A DNA stretch of 64,000 nucleotides from Fervidibacter sinensis (GCA_032161045.1 JAVHTH010000008.1); one strand, 5' to 3'; counted from the first letter of the stretch, positions 17,997-27,085 are shown. Made by a program: numbers and translations. Notes: generated from the letters alone by a model not told the origin.

Positions 17997-19016
17997 TCAG
18001 AAGAAACGGACTTCTTCATCAGCGGGTTCCGAAAAGGCACCCAACTCTGTCAAGATGCGGCGGCGCACTTCTAACAAAGTGTCGCGCTGTGGTTGTTGAG
18101 TCCATAGCAGAGAACGGCGAACGGCATTATCAAACAAAACCCGGGCAGGTTCTCCTTTGAGACCGCACCTGCGAAATGCGTAAAGAATTTGACGACCATA
18201 CAAGTCAGCACTTGCCTCGTCACCGTAACCTGTAACTGGCTGTCGCCGATAAGTCATCCTCGTAACTTCTCCCACAAGCCCATCCGCCAGAAGCAACGAC
18301 AAACACGGGACTCCCTCCCAACCGTATCTCAGCAAATCAAGGTCAGGAAATCGCTTGTGTTCCTCCTCCATAACTTGGCAAGCGAATTTGGCTGACTGGG
18401 TTGTGAACAGTTTGTAACCCGACATGAAGTCAGGTGGGTCAGCGGTGTGGAAAGCACAATATGTCAAGTTCGGGACTTTGCCTTCCCTCGCCAAAGCGAA
18501 CTTAGCGGTTTCCAGCATAATCTCGTCGGTGATTCGTTCCCACTCACCTCTCGTGAAACTCATCGGAAAATGCAAAGCATTGCGACGACCGATGATGATG
18601 AAGAAATCGGTTTGCTGCTCTCGCTCAATCAGCCGAGCAAGTTGCCAAAGTCGCGGCAAATCGGAAAGCCAATGGTCGTTGTCAGAATCTCGGATGGCGA
18701 TGTAGTTTGGCTTATTCGCCTCAATCAAGCGTTTGATGCCAGCAACCACTGCTCCACCTTTCCCCATGTTCCGCTCCAACATCACGACTGACCAACCTTC
18801 TCCCCGCAAAACTTTCTGCACTTGTTTTAGCGGTTTCAAACACCACTCGCAACCGTCTAACACGAGAACTACTCTCTCGGGGAGAAGAAAAACATCCCAG
18901 CCCTCAAGTGTGGCTAACAGCAACTCTTCCACTCGTTCCAAAGGGGTTTCGGGAGCGAACCAAACTGGAACGACCATGCCTGTAGTTTGCCTGATTGTTT
19001 TGACATCCATGTCCAT
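17997..19016 (-). CDS. Glycosyltransferase-like (GT-A fold) protein
   Basis: About 339 aa. The visible features suggest a nucleotide-sugar transferase: an N-terminal strand (GMVVPVWFAPET), ERVVLVLDGCEW, a glycine-rich turn GKGGAVVAGIKRLIEANKP, and an acidic IRDSDNDHW motif resembling the metal-binding DxD of GT-A enzymes, followed by a GRRNALHFP loop. The rest is not clearly assignable. Start sites at 19016 and 19010 (ATGGACATG) both follow GAGGGG; an upstream ATG at 19088 lacks a ribosome-binding site. It lies 77 bp upstream of cysE on the same strand. The family call is tentative; it could also be a mannosyl-3-phosphoglycerate synthase-like enzyme. Confidence 0.6.
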   Translation of the reverse strand: MDMDVKTIRQTTGMVVPVWFAPETPLERVEELLLATLEGWDVFLLPERVVLVLDGCEWCLKPLKQVQKVLRGEGWSVVMLERNMGKGGAVVAGIKRLIEANKPNYIAIRDSDNDHWLSDLPRLWQLARLIEREQQTDFFIIIGRRNALHFPMSFTRGEWERITDEIMLETAKFALAREGKVPNLTYCAFHTADPPDFMSGYKLFTTQSAKFACQVMEEEHKRFPDLDLLRYGWEGVPCLSLLLADGLVGEVTRMTYRRQPVTGYGDEASADLYGRQILYAFRRCGLKGEPARVLFDNAVRRSLLWTQQPQRDTLLEVRRRILTELGAFSEPADEEVRFF

Positions 19017-19103
19017 CCCCTCGCAACCTTGTCGCTTCACACCATAGGCTTTAGTCAGTGACTGGTGCCTCATGAAAATGAGTGCCAAGTCCGTTTGGCA
19101 AGA

Positions 19104-19291
19104 TGGGAAGGCAAGGCTCCTGCCGAGCCGAAAAATTGCTGTTTCGGACGGTTGGACTCCTGCCCGACCAAGATGAAAATCGGCTTGATGTAGGGCGCGG
19201 TTTTATACCGCGCCGATGAAAATTTTGTCGGCAGGGTGTAAAACCCTGCCCTACAAGGGAAATTGGGCGCGCCAGAGGCATGCCCTCCGAA
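19104..19291. repeat. Composite interspersed repeat cluster
   Basis: The gap between the sbcC stop and the glycosyltransferase-like gene contains GGAAGGCAAGGCTCCTGCC, a GGACTCCTGCCCGACC unit, one complete 67-bp TGTAGGGC...GCCCTACA unit (19189-19255) and a GGCGCGCC-AGAGGCATGCCCTCCGA tail. The order of modules is the same as at 7378-7675, so the modules spread or duplicate as a set. Confidence 0.85.
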
Positions 19292-19296
19292 GCATT

Positions 19297-22200
19297 TCAG
19301 CCTACAGCGTCGGTAATTTCCTGTTGGTCGCGCACGATAAGGCGACATTGGGAGCCAGTGCTGCTTTTAGTGACCTCAATGAGTGCAGGGAAGTAATCAC
19401 GGAACTCGTCAAGGTGGGTGACAATTAGGACGCGAGCAAACTCCTTTGAGACAGTTTGGATTGCGTCAACGATCGCTTCTAATCCTTCCTTATCCTGTGA
19501 ACCAAAGCCCTCATCAATGATGAGAGTTCTCAAGGGAGCACCAGCGCGATGGGATAGCAACCGAGCCAGTGCCACTCGGACGGCGAAATCAATCCTGAAC
19601 TTTTCTCCGCCACTGTAAAGTTCATACGCCCGGTCACCCAATTCGTCGGAAACAACGATTGCCAAAGTTTCTCTCTGACCGCCAGATTCCGTTGGGGTTT
19701 CAAGTTCAAACCTAAGTTGCATCCGACCGCGAGTTAGTTGTGCGAGCAATCGGTTGGCTTCCCACTCAAGCCACTGAACGGCGTTGCGCAAAATCATTTT
19801 CGGTATCCCGTTTCGCCCAAACGCTTCGGCAAGCAATTCATAGTCTTGTTTTTCACCGCGCAATTGATCAAGCCTCTGTTCCAATTCCGTCTTTTCCTGT
19901 TCTCGCTGCTTCAGTTCTTCCAACCTCTGCCTCAACGCCCCAAGTTCCTCGTTCAACCGATGCAGTTCGTTCTCCCTCGCTTTTCTTCGTCCCTGAAGTT
20001 CGTTGAGTTGCTCCTCAACCTCAGGGAGTTGAGAAATTCGTTCCTGCAACACTTTGACTTGAGCGTCAATTTCTCTCATCCGCTTTTCGCTATCTGCGAT
20101 TCTTTGCTTTGCTTGCTCAATCCATTCTTGAAGTTTCGGCACTTCACTTTTTGCGGTTTGAAGTTGCTGCCACCATTGCGGTATATGCTGGTTCTTCTGA
20201 AGCCAATCCCTCAACTGTTGGTGCTTGTTCCCATCGTATCCCAAACTGCGAATGGCTTTGTCCACTCGCTCAAGTTTTTCCCGCTCATCGTGGGCGAAAT
20301 CTCCTGTTGACAGTTTTTGTTTGAGTGCAGCGACCTCAGACGCCAGTTTTTGCAGCCGTTCTTGCAATGACGAAGTCTCTTTTTCGGCTTGGCGGATTTG
20401 CTCAATTTCGCTCTCAAACCTTGCAAGCAATTCAACTTTTTGTCGCCATTGTTGGTGAATGGCGGGGTCATAGCCTATGGTTCGTTCCTTCGCTTCTAAC
20501 TCTTGTCTCCTTTCCTGCCATTGACTTTCCGCCTCGGATTTTCGGCGCTGCAACGATTCCCACTCCGACCTCAACTTTTTCAATTCCTCTTCTGCGTTGG
20601 AGATTTCCGATAGCCTTTGCTGAATTTCGCCGATTTGGCGTTCTAATTCGGGCAACTGACGAAGTTCGGTTTCCGCTTTTTCAATCTGGGCGTTCAGTTG
20701 CTCAAGGGCTTTTTTCAACTTCTCCATTTCCTGCTCGGTCTCGGCGATTTCTACTTCGTATCGCTCCACCTCTTTCACCAATTTCCGTCGCAGCGAAGCG
20801 AGTTTTTGTGGGGTCAAAACTGTCTCGCACAAGGGACATTTCGGCTCGCCAGCGTGTTCCTCAAGCAGGTGAAGTTTTTCGCGAGTTTCCTCCCTCGCTT
20901 TTTGCAATTGCTCTTGGCGAGTGGCGAGCATGGTAATTTGACCGTTAAGTTGCTCTCGCTTATTTCGGGCATTGTCAAGGAATTGTTGCCACTCGTTGAG
21001 TTTCTCCTTTGCTTCTTGAAGTTGCTTCAACCGTTGCTCAACTTGCGGTTTTTGGAAGACCCTGCTTTCAAGTTGAGTTTGAGCCTGTTGCAACTTGCCC
21101 TCAAGTTGAGCCCACCTTTCCTTTTCTGCAGCAATTTCTCGTTCAAGTTGAGTGCGTTGTTGCTGAAGTTCAAGCCACTGCCTTTGTTTTTCGTCCCATT
21201 CTTTCAAGGTTTCGCGAGCCTTTTTAAGTTCGTCAAGTCCGCGCTTGACTTCTTCCCCTCTGCCGAGCAACCTTTCCAACTCTTTTAAGCGTTCGTTGGT
21301 GTTGACTTCGTCCCGTTCCATTGCTTTGAGTTTGCTTTCAAGTTCAGCCTTCGCTTTCAAGATGGCTTGTTCAAGTTGGTGTCGCTGTTGCTCCAACTCG
21401 CGCAGTTGACTTGCCTTTTCGCTGAGCGACCTTTCCGCTTCTTGCGCTTGAAGGAATTTTCGCATCGCTTCAGTTATTTGCTGCTCTTTAGCAAGCACTT
21501 TTTTCCACTGTTCCAGTCTCCCCTCAAACTCCCGTATTTCCTTTTGCGTTTGGGCTATTTGCTGCTCGTGCACTTTCTTCTCGTTCTGCAACCTATCAAG
21601 TTGCGCCTTTTGAGCCAGCAAATTTTCTCGCCTTTTCTGAACCTGCTTGATTTCCTCGTCCGTTTGTTGGAGCATTTGTTCCATGTGGTCCCTTTCCTGC
21701 CGCTTCCTTTCAAATTCCTTGACAACCTGTGGGGTTTGGCTGATCTCGGCTTCAATTTGGCTTAGACGCCATTGCCCCTCGTTTATTTGGGCGTTGAGCA
21801 CTCTCACTTGCTCCCTTGCTTTTTCAGCGAGTTTTTCGTAAACATCAAGCCCCAAAACCTGAGCGAGCAAGTCTCGCCTTTCCGCAGGGGCAAGGTCCAT
21901 GAACCTTCCCGATTGTCCCTGTGGCATGAAGACGGTGTTGACAAAAGTCTCGTAGTCCATTCTCAGCAACTTTTGAATTTCGCGCTCAACGGCTGTGACC
22001 CTGCCATCGGTCACGATGCTGCGCCACTTGTTGCCATCAACCCATTGCTCCAAATAGGCGATGTGGGCTCCTGATTTCCTTGAAAATCGTCGCCTCACTC
22101 GGTAAAGTTGACCGTCAACATCAAATTCCAAGGTGACAGACATTTCGGTTGCGCCTTTGCGGAGAAGTTCCAAATTTCGGTTTGACCTCGCCTTGCCGAA

Positions 22201-22347
22201 GAGCGCCCAAGTTATTGCGTCCAAGAGGGCAGATTTGCCCGCTCCGTTGTTCCCGACAAGTGCCGCCATGTGAACTCCCCGTAAGTCAATTTCCTGCGGG
22301 TCGCCGTAACTCAAAAAATTGTGGACTTGCAACTTAATTGGCACCAT
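19297..22347 (-). CDS. sbcC: Exonuclease subunit SbcC (Rad50-like ATPase)
   Basis: An SMC-type ATPase of 1016 aa that works with SbcD to trim hairpins and blocked DNA ends. Walker A GNNGAGKS lies at residues 32-39. Two very long coiled coils rich in E, Q, K and R flank a zinc hook CPLC (C504, C507). The C-terminal half-domain has the ABC signature YSGGEKFRIDFAVRVALARLL and Walker B TLIIDEGFGSQD. The N-terminal MVPIKLQVHNFLSYGDPQEI is typical. It starts at ATG 22347 behind GGGAGTGAT, 22 bp after the sbcD stop, forming the usual sbcDC operon. Confidence 0.95.
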   Translation of the reverse strand: MVPIKLQVHNFLSYGDPQEIDLRGVHMAALVGNNGAGKSALLDAITWALFGKARSNRNLELLRKGATEMSVTLEFDVDGQLYRVRRRFSRKSGAHIAYLEQWVDGNKWRSIVTDGRVTAVEREIQKLLRMDYETFVNTVFMPQGQSGRFMDLAPAERRDLLAQVLGLDVYEKLAEKAREQVRVLNAQINEGQWRLSQIEAEISQTPQVVKEFERKRQERDHMEQMLQQTDEEIKQVQKRRENLLAQKAQLDRLQNEKKVHEQQIAQTQKEIREFEGRLEQWKKVLAKEQQITEAMRKFLQAQEAERSLSEKASQLRELEQQRHQLEQAILKAKAELESKLKAMERDEVNTNERLKELERLLGRGEEVKRGLDELKKARETLKEWDEKQRQWLELQQQRTQLEREIAAEKERWAQLEGKLQQAQTQLESRVFQKPQVEQRLKQLQEAKEKLNEWQQFLDNARNKREQLNGQITMLATRQEQLQKAREETREKLHLLEEHAGEPKCPLCETVLTPQKLASLRRKLVKEVERYEVEIAETEQEMEKLKKALEQLNAQIEKAETELRQLPELERQIGEIQQRLSEISNAEEELKKLRSEWESLQRRKSEAESQWQERRQELEAKERTIGYDPAIHQQWRQKVELLARFESEIEQIRQAEKETSSLQERLQKLASEVAALKQKLSTGDFAHDEREKLERVDKAIRSLGYDGNKHQQLRDWLQKNQHIPQWWQQLQTAKSEVPKLQEWIEQAKQRIADSEKRMREIDAQVKVLQERISQLPEVEEQLNELQGRRKARENELHRLNEELGALRQRLEELKQREQEKTELEQRLDQLRGEKQDYELLAEAFGRNGIPKMILRNAVQWLEWEANRLLAQLTRGRMQLRFELETPTESGGQRETLAIVVSDELGDRAYELYSGGEKFRIDFAVRVALARLLSHRAGAPLRTLIIDEGFGSQDKEGLEAIVDAIQTVSKEFARVLIVTHLDEFRDYFPALIEVTKSSTGSQCRLIVRDQQEITDAVG

Positions 22348-22369
22348 GGGGAATCACTCCCTCTCTCGC

Positions 22370-23638
22370 CTAAACATTCTCCATCAACTTTTGAGCCAAC
22401 TCCAAAAGGCGTTTCTTTCGCTCTTTAAGTTGCTTGTCACTTCGTGACTTTCCCTCAAGCCATTCTTCCAAAAGGCGAACCGGGTTTTGATGCAACAACT
22501 GTTCAAATTCCTCGGGTGCCCTGCTAACTGGTTCTTCTATCTCGGGCTTTTCCTCAGTCCGCATTTCAATTGCAGCGATACAATCGGCTCGCTTTTCAAG
22601 GATTTCCCGCAACTTGCCCAAGTTGATTTGGTCCCGTTGGGCTTCGTTGATAAAAATGTGGACCCGCACGACAGCGCCATCTATCTGCGGGTTAGAGTTG
22701 AGCGATTCAATTGCAGTTTGAGTTGGGTTGGTTGAATTTCGGACATCCAATTTGACAGTGATGAACGGACGGGTCGGTGCTTGGACGAACTGCCATTTCG
22801 CTTCCCAATGTCCTCGTTGCGTCCTCTCTAAATCCACGATGACGAAACCTTTCGGTTGTTTCTCCTCACCGAAGTCTAACCTTCCCAAACTTCCGGCATA
22901 AACGATTGGCGGTGAGAAGTCCTCAATTGCTTGGTGGCGATGAATGTGTCCGAGAGCGATATAAGCGAACCGCTGATGCCTTAGAACGCTTGGCGGGACT
23001 ATAGGCTCTGAAAAAGATGTCAAGATTCGTTCCGAGCCAGAAAACTCTGCACCTTGGACCCAGATGTGACCGACCAAAATCGCTGGCGCTTCAGATTGGA
23101 CGCTTTTGCTGAGTAAGTATTCAACCCACTCTTGCACTCTCCTGCCCATCAATTGTTGAATCTTATCTTCGTCAAGTCCTTTCTCCTCTTCAACGGAGAT
23201 AAGGGCACGGCGCGGCAAGTAAGGAAGACAGAAGACTTGGAACTCGCCTTTCCGCGTGGGCAGCGAAATCACTTCAGGTCGGCGAACAAAAATGACCCCC
23301 GGGATTTTCACTACGCTAAAAATGTCAAGGGCTGAAGCCTCGCCGTAACTTGGTGGCAGGTCGTGGTTGCCAGCCAAAATCAGCACAGCGATGTTTCGTT
23401 CTGACAAAGAGATTATGCGTTTGATGAATTCGCGTTGGGGTAGCGGGTCGGGACGGCGTGAATGGTAGGCATCCCCAGCGAACACAACAGCGTCCACATC
23501 TTTGTCAATTGCCGTCTCAACCATGAAATCCATACAGCGCAGGAAATCTTTAAGTTGAGTGTGCACCCCCGTCTCCGGATCTCTCCTGCCGTAAATCTCC
23601 GCCCCAAGGTGAGTGTCAGAAAAGTGCAAAATTCTCAT
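22370..23638 (-). CDS. sbcD: Exonuclease subunit SbcD (Mre11-like)
   Basis: A metal-dependent 3'-5' exonuclease/endonuclease of about 422 aa, partner of SbcC. The five phosphoesterase motifs are visible in order: HFSDTHLG at the N-terminus, VFAGDAYHSRRPDP, LILAGNHDLPPSYG, LVGHIWVQGAE and ALGHIHRHQ. The ATG at 23638 is chosen because MRILHFSDTHLG is the family start; the frame remains open 26 codons upstream without a good site. A charged C-terminal tail (EEWLEGKSRSDKQLKERKKRLLEL) is probably the SbcC-binding region. The gene is divergent from the secE operon, about 275 bp away. Confidence 0.94.
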   Translation of the reverse strand: MRILHFSDTHLGAEIYGRRDPETGVHTQLKDFLRCMDFMVETAIDKDVDAVVFAGDAYHSRRPDPLPQREFIKRIISLSERNIAVLILAGNHDLPPSYGEASALDIFSVVKIPGVIFVRRPEVISLPTRKGEFQVFCLPYLPRRALISVEEEKGLDEDKIQQLMGRRVQEWVEYLLSKSVQSEAPAILVGHIWVQGAEFSGSERILTSFSEPIVPPSVLRHQRFAYIALGHIHRHQAIEDFSPPIVYAGSLGRLDFGEEKQPKGFVIVDLERTQRGHWEAKWQFVQAPTRPFITVKLDVRNSTNPTQTAIESLNSNPQIDGAVVRVHIFINEAQRDQINLGKLREILEKRADCIAAIEMRTEEKPEIEEPVSRAPEEFEQLLHQNPVRLLEEWLEGKSRSDKQLKERKKRLLELAQKLMENV

Positions 23639-23874
23639 CGCTATCGTTGCTCCCTTCCTCAAAAGGCTTCTTGCCTTGGTTCCCGGCAAAATAGCGTTAA
23701 TTCCCAAGCGACCCAAAGCGAATCTGCTCCCTGTTTACAAATTATGGCGATGCTGTTACCATATTAACGCACAGAACTTTGCGGAATTTGAGCAGTTTTC
23801 CCTAAAAGAGGCTGGGACCGTTACTTCACCCCGTCAAGGTTGTCTCACTATAAGTCGGCGATAAGGTGGGTAAG

Positions 23875-23903
23875 TTGATTTCGCCGATGGGTTGAGTTAT
23901 AAT
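23875..23903 (+). promoter_or_regulatory. Sigma-70 type promoter of the secE-nusG-ribosomal-rpo block
   Basis: TTGATT at 23875-23880 and a perfect TATAAT at 23898-23903 are separated by 17 bp. It is well placed in the divergent gap between sbcD and secE. If used, transcription would begin near 23910, only a few bases before the first possible secE start. Confidence 0.65.
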
Positions 23904-23913
23904 AAAAACGCCG

Positions 23914-24273
23914 TTGCCCTACGACAGCGGGTCAGTAATATTTGGCTTTGTGTCAGGCGAGGAAGGGCAAAAAACTAAGTTTTTGCATCTTTGGCTTCAA
24001 CGGAAGGTGAGGCAATTGTTGCGAACAAAACCGACTTTACCGGAGGCGAGAATTCGCCGTCGGGCTATACTGAGTGGGGAAGGTAACCTGTTTGCTCGCA
24101 TCCGACAATTTTTGATGGAATGTTGGTCAGAGTTGAAATTAACCCAGCGCCCAACAAAGCAGGAAGTCATCAGTTACAGTATGGCGGTTTTGTTCGTCAT
24201 CTTAGCGTCGGCTGCCTATTTAGCGGTGTTAGACTTTATATTCGCGAGAATTTTCGCACTCTTTTCCCGTTAG
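23914..24273 (+). CDS. secE: Preprotein translocase subunit SecE
   Basis: The C-terminal 60 residues are SecE: FLMECWSELKLTQRPTKQEV is the conserved amphipathic helix and W-x-E-L-K cytoplasmic motif, followed by one membrane helix (SYSMAVLFVILASAAYLAVLDF). SecE clamps SecY in the translocon. The longest frame gives 119 aa, longer than the 60-80 aa typical of one-helix SecE. The true start may be a downstream TTG at 23983 behind GAGGAAGGG, giving about 96 aa. The position directly before nusG is the standard bacterial order. Confidence 0.85.
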   Translation: MPYDSGSVIFGFVSGEEGQKTKFLHLWLQRKVRQLLRTKPTLPEARIRRRAILSGEGNLFARIRQFLMECWSELKLTQRPTKQEVISYSMAVLFVILASAAYLAVLDFIFARIFALFSR

Positions 24274-24286
24274 GAGGCGCCTCACA

Positions 24287-24856
24287 ATGACCCAACTCCA
24301 GCAAACGACAATGCGAAAACGCTGGTATGCCGTCCATGTCATAACCGGACAGGAGGAAAAAGTGAAACAACTCTTGGAACGAAGGGCAAAAGCGTTGGGG
24401 TTGGAAGAGAAACTCGGGCGCATAGTGATACCTAAGGAGCGGGACATTCAAAGCCGTCGGACTGGTTCAATTGAGCGGCGAATTTTTCCTGGCTACATTT
24501 TAGTTGAGATGGTCTTGGACGAAGAAACTTGGCATTTGGTGCGACGAACGCCCGGAGTAACAGGCTTTGTGGGAGTTCAAGAGGGAAAGGTAGACAAGAG
24601 CGGGGTCCCTTTGATTCAACCTTTGCGTGACCATGAAGTTGACAGCATTTTGAGGATGATGGGCGAAGAAATGGTTCGTCCGCGTCCCATTTGGCATAAG
24701 GGCGAAATGGTGCGAATTAAATCCGGTCCCTTCCTTGACACTATTGGTCGTATTGAAGAAGTGAATTCCCAGCGACAAACTTTGGTCGTCATGGTTAACT
24801 TGTTGGGAAGGGAAACCCCGGTAGAAGTTGATTTCTCCCAAGTGGAGCGCGTTTAA
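24287..24856 (+). CDS. nusG: Transcription termination/antitermination protein NusG
   Basis: A 189-aa protein with the NGN domain (KRWYAVHVITGQEEKVKQLLERR, IFPGYILVEMVLDEETWHLVRRTPGVTGFVG) and a C-terminal KOW domain (KGEMVRIKSGPFLDTIGRIEEVNS, near residues 138-165). It binds the RNA polymerase clamp and couples transcription with Rho or the ribosome. It starts at ATG 24287 behind TAGGAGGCG; a second in-frame ATG at 24311 is less likely. It follows secE by 13 bp. Confidence 0.96.
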   Translation: MTQLQQTTMRKRWYAVHVITGQEEKVKQLLERRAKALGLEEKLGRIVIPKERDIQSRRTGSIERRIFPGYILVEMVLDEETWHLVRRTPGVTGFVGVQEGKVDKSGVPLIQPLRDHEVDSILRMMGEEMVRPRPIWHKGEMVRIKSGPFLDTIGRIEEVNSQRQTLVVMVNLLGRETPVEVDFSQVERV

Positions 24857-24863
24857 GATGGTC

Positions 24864-24892
24864 TTGCCTTTGTCGCAATTGCTCGCTAAAAT
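24864..24892 (+). promoter_or_regulatory. Candidate internal promoter upstream of rplK
   Basis: TTGCCT (24864-24869) and TAAAAT (24887-24892) with a 17-bp spacer lie in the 73-bp gap between nusG and rplK. An internal promoter at this place is common in bacteria. The evidence is only the hexamer match. Confidence 0.35.
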
Positions 24893-24929
24893 AATTCTTT
24901 CGGCTTTTTGGTAGCAGGAGGGTTGTCTT

Positions 24930-25355
24930 GTGGCGAAGAAAGTTGTAGCGACAGTGAGACTGAATTTGCCTGCTGGTAAGGCTGCGGCAGGTCCGCCGGT
25001 TGGTCCAACTTTAGCGCCTTACGGTATCAACTTGATGGAGTTTGTCAAGGCTTACAACGAGGCAACTCGTGATATGATTGGCACGGTTGTGCCCGTTGAT
25101 GTCACCATTTACTCTGACAGGTCTTTCACTTTTGTCCTACGGCGCCCTCCCGTTTCTGAACTTTTGAAGAAGGCAGCGGGGATAGAGAAGGGGTCGCCGG
25201 CACCTAACAAAATCAAAGTGGGCAAGGTGACGAGGGAACAAATTCGTGAAATCGCCTTAATGAAAATGCCCGACTTAAACACCGACGACCTTGAGGCTGC
25301 AATGAGAATGGTTGAGGGCACTGCCCGCAACATGGGCATTGAAATTGTCCCATAA
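24930..25355 (+). CDS. rplK: 50S ribosomal protein L11
   Basis: A 141-aa protein of normal length with the hallmark N-terminus VRLNLPAGKAAAGPPVGPTL and the NLMEFVKAYNEATRD and KAAGIEKGSPAPNK segments. L11 binds the GTPase-associated region of 23S rRNA and is needed for RelA and elongation-factor function. The start is GTG 24930 behind GCAGGAGGG. No ATG start is available nearby, so a GTG start is certain if the family N-terminus is kept. Confidence 0.97.
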   Translation: MAKKVVATVRLNLPAGKAAAGPPVGPTLAPYGINLMEFVKAYNEATRDMIGTVVPVDVTIYSDRSFTFVLRRPPVSELLKKAAGIEKGSPAPNKIKVGKVTREQIREIALMKMPDLNTDDLEAAMRMVEGTARNMGIEIVP

Positions 25356-25425
25356 AAAGAGGTGCAACTCCAGTTCGCAAAACCACTGTTTCGCTCCCAA
25401 AATGTCAAATCTTGGAGGGAGAAAC

Positions 25426-26124
25426 ATGGCAAAACGAGGAAAGCGTTACCGGCAATTGTTAGAAATTTACGACAAGCAGCAATTCTATTCCGTGCCGGAA
25501 GCCATTGAATTGGTCAAAAAGTTAGCAACCGCTAAATTTGACGAAAGCGTTGATGTGGCAATTGTCTTAGGAATTGATCCGAGAAAGAGTGACCAAAGGG
25601 TCAGGGGCGTCGTCCAACTTCCATATGGGACAGGCAAACAACCTGTCGTTGCTGTTATAGCGAAAGGTGAAAAAGTCCGTGAAGCTGAAGAGGCGGGTGC
25701 CGATTATGTCGGTGCTGAGGACTTAATTGACAAAATTGACAAGGGCTGGAAGGACTTTGACTACTTGATTGCAACTCCCGACATGATGAGGTTGATCTCA
25801 AGGCTCGGTCGCAAACTCGGTCCGTTAATGCCCAGCCCTCGCAACGGAACTGTGACCAATGAGGTCGGTGAAGTCGTCCGACAATTGAAGTCGGGACGAC
25901 TTGATTTTCGGACCGACCCTCAAGGAGTCGTTCATGCGGTTATCGGGAAAGTTTCTTTCCCTACCGAGCATCTCTTGGAGAATTTCAAGACCTTGCTTGA
26001 TGCACTTTTGAAGGCAAGACCTGCTACACAAAGAGGGCAGTATATCAAGAGCATCACACTTTCGCCCACTATGGGACCAAGTGTCAAGGTTGATGTTCAA
26101 AAAGCCTTGCAGTTGGTGCGTTAG
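25426..26124 (+). CDS. rplA: 50S ribosomal protein L1
   Basis: A 232-aa protein starting with MAKRGKRYRQLLEIYDKQQFY at ATG 25426 behind TTGGAGGGAGA. The frame is open further upstream, but those codons overlap rplK and have no site. Family signatures are present: AVIAKGEKVREAEEAGADYVG, IATPDMMRLISRLGRKLGPLMPSPRNGT and SPTMGPSVKVD. L1 forms the mobile stalk at the E site and in many bacteria represses its own operon by binding the mRNA. Confidence 0.97.
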   Translation: MAKRGKRYRQLLEIYDKQQFYSVPEAIELVKKLATAKFDESVDVAIVLGIDPRKSDQRVRGVVQLPYGTGKQPVVAVIAKGEKVREAEEAGADYVGAEDLIDKIDKGWKDFDYLIATPDMMRLISRLGRKLGPLMPSPRNGTVTNEVGEVVRQLKSGRLDFRTDPQGVVHAVIGKVSFPTEHLLENFKTLLDALLKARPATQRGQYIKSITLSPTMGPSVKVDVQKALQLVR

Positions 26125-26139
26125 AGGAGGAAGGAAACC

Positions 26140-27081
26140 ATGCCGAAACCTGAAAAGGTTCAAATGGTCAAAGAGTTTGTGGACAAACTTCAAAGGTCAA
26201 AAGGGTTCGTCGTAACCACCTACATGGGTTTGGACGCTATACAAATGACAGCTTTGCGGCGCCGCATAAAGAAGGAAGGGGCCGAGTTAAAGGTTATTAA
26301 GAATTCTCTGTTTGCTCGGGCGCTTCAACAGGTCGGATACAATGGCGAATTGGTGCAACGACTGCGTGGTCCGCTGGCAGTGGTTTTCGGTTACGATGAT
26401 GCAGTCACAGCGCCGAAAGTTATCCACAATTTGCAAAAAGAGTATGAAGTTCTGTCACCTCTATGGGGGATCATTGAGGGGCAACTTTACGAGGCTCAAC
26501 AATTGGAGCAACTCGCCACTTTGCCATCGCGCGAGGAACTTTTGGCTCAGGTCGCAGGTTACCTTCTCGCTCCAATTTACAATTTCGTGGGGCTAATAAA
26601 CGCCGTTCTTTGGGAATTTACGGCGGTCCTTGAAGCCGTCATAGAAAAACAAGGCGGAATAGATGAACAAGGAGGGTCTCAAATGGCTGCAACAACTAAA
26701 GTGCAGGAACTATTTGAAGCCCTTAAGGGCTTGACACTTCTTGAACTCAAGCAATTGACGGACATGTTCAAAGAAGAGTTCGGTGTGACGGCGGCAGCTC
26801 CTGTTGCTGTTGCCGCTGCCCCAACTGCCGCTCCTGCCGCTGAAGCGGCTGCTCCAGTAGAGGAAAAGACCGAGTTCAAAGTTATCCTAAAGGCAGCAGG
26901 CGATCAAAAGTTGCAAGTCATCAAAGCTATCCGTGAAGTGGTGCCTGGATTGGGTCTGAAGGAAGCGAAGGACTTGGTTGAAGGTGCTCCTTCTGTCATT
27001 AGGGAGGGCGTCAGCAAGGAAGAGGCTCAGAAAATCAAGGAAAAATTGGAAGCGGTTGGGGCTACCGTGGAAATTGAGTGA
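26140..27081 (+). CDS. rplJ: 50S ribosomal protein L10 reading frame, continuous with L7/L12 (rplJ-rplL fusion)
   Basis: Residues 1 to about 175 are L10 (KVQMVKEFVDKLQRSKGFVVTTY, LRRRIKKEGAELKVIKNSLFARAL, LRGPLAVVFGYDDAV). No stop codon follows: the frame runs on through the rplL ribosome-binding site (read as QGGS) into a complete L7/L12, 313 codons in total. L10 holds several L7/L12 dimers, so separate proteins are normally required at unequal amounts. Deleting one A from the AAAAA run at 26645-26649 would end L10 at TAG 26660-26662 (...ENKAE). Real fusion, programmed frameshift and homopolymer error are all open. Confidence 0.85.
   Translation: MPKPEKVQMVKEFVDKLQRSKGFVVTTYMGLDAIQMTALRRRIKKEGAELKVIKNSLFARALQQVGYNGELVQRLRGPLAVVFGYDDAVTAPKVIHNLQKEYEVLSPLWGIIEGQLYEAQQLEQLATLPSREELLAQVAGYLLAPIYNFVGLINAVLWEFTAVLEAVIEKQGGIDEQGGSQMAATTKVQELFEALKGLTLLELKQLTDMFKEEFGVTAAAPVAVAAAPTAAPAAEAAAPVEEKTEFKVILKAAGDQKLQVIKAIREVVPGLGLKEAKDLVEGAPSVIREGVSKEEAQKIKEKLEAVGATVEIE
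26683..27081 (+). CDS. rplL: 50S ribosomal protein L7/L12
   Basis: ATG 26683 is preceded by AACAAGGAGGGTCTCAA, a strong independent ribosome-binding site, and gives a 132-aa L7/L12. The N-terminal dimerisation domain (VQELFEALKGLTLLELKQLTDMFKEEFGV) is followed by a long Ala/Pro/Val hinge and the C-terminal factor-binding domain (KTEFKVILKAAGDQKLQVIKAIREV, GLGLKEAKDLVEGAP). It is in frame with rplJ and not separated from it by a stop, so it may be made both alone and as a fusion. Confidence 0.93.
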   Translation: MAATTKVQELFEALKGLTLLELKQLTDMFKEEFGVTAAAPVAVAAAPTAAPAAEAAAPVEEKTEFKVILKAAGDQKLQVIKAIREVVPGLGLKEAKDLVEGAPSVIREGVSKEEAQKIKEKLEAVGATVEIE

Positions 27082-27085
27082 AATA

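Noticed and set aside
19740..21765. Several long open frames on the plus strand opposite sbcC
   Set aside because: They are antisense shadows of the E/K/Q-rich coiled coil, giving F/L/S/P-rich products without ribosome-binding sites or family features.
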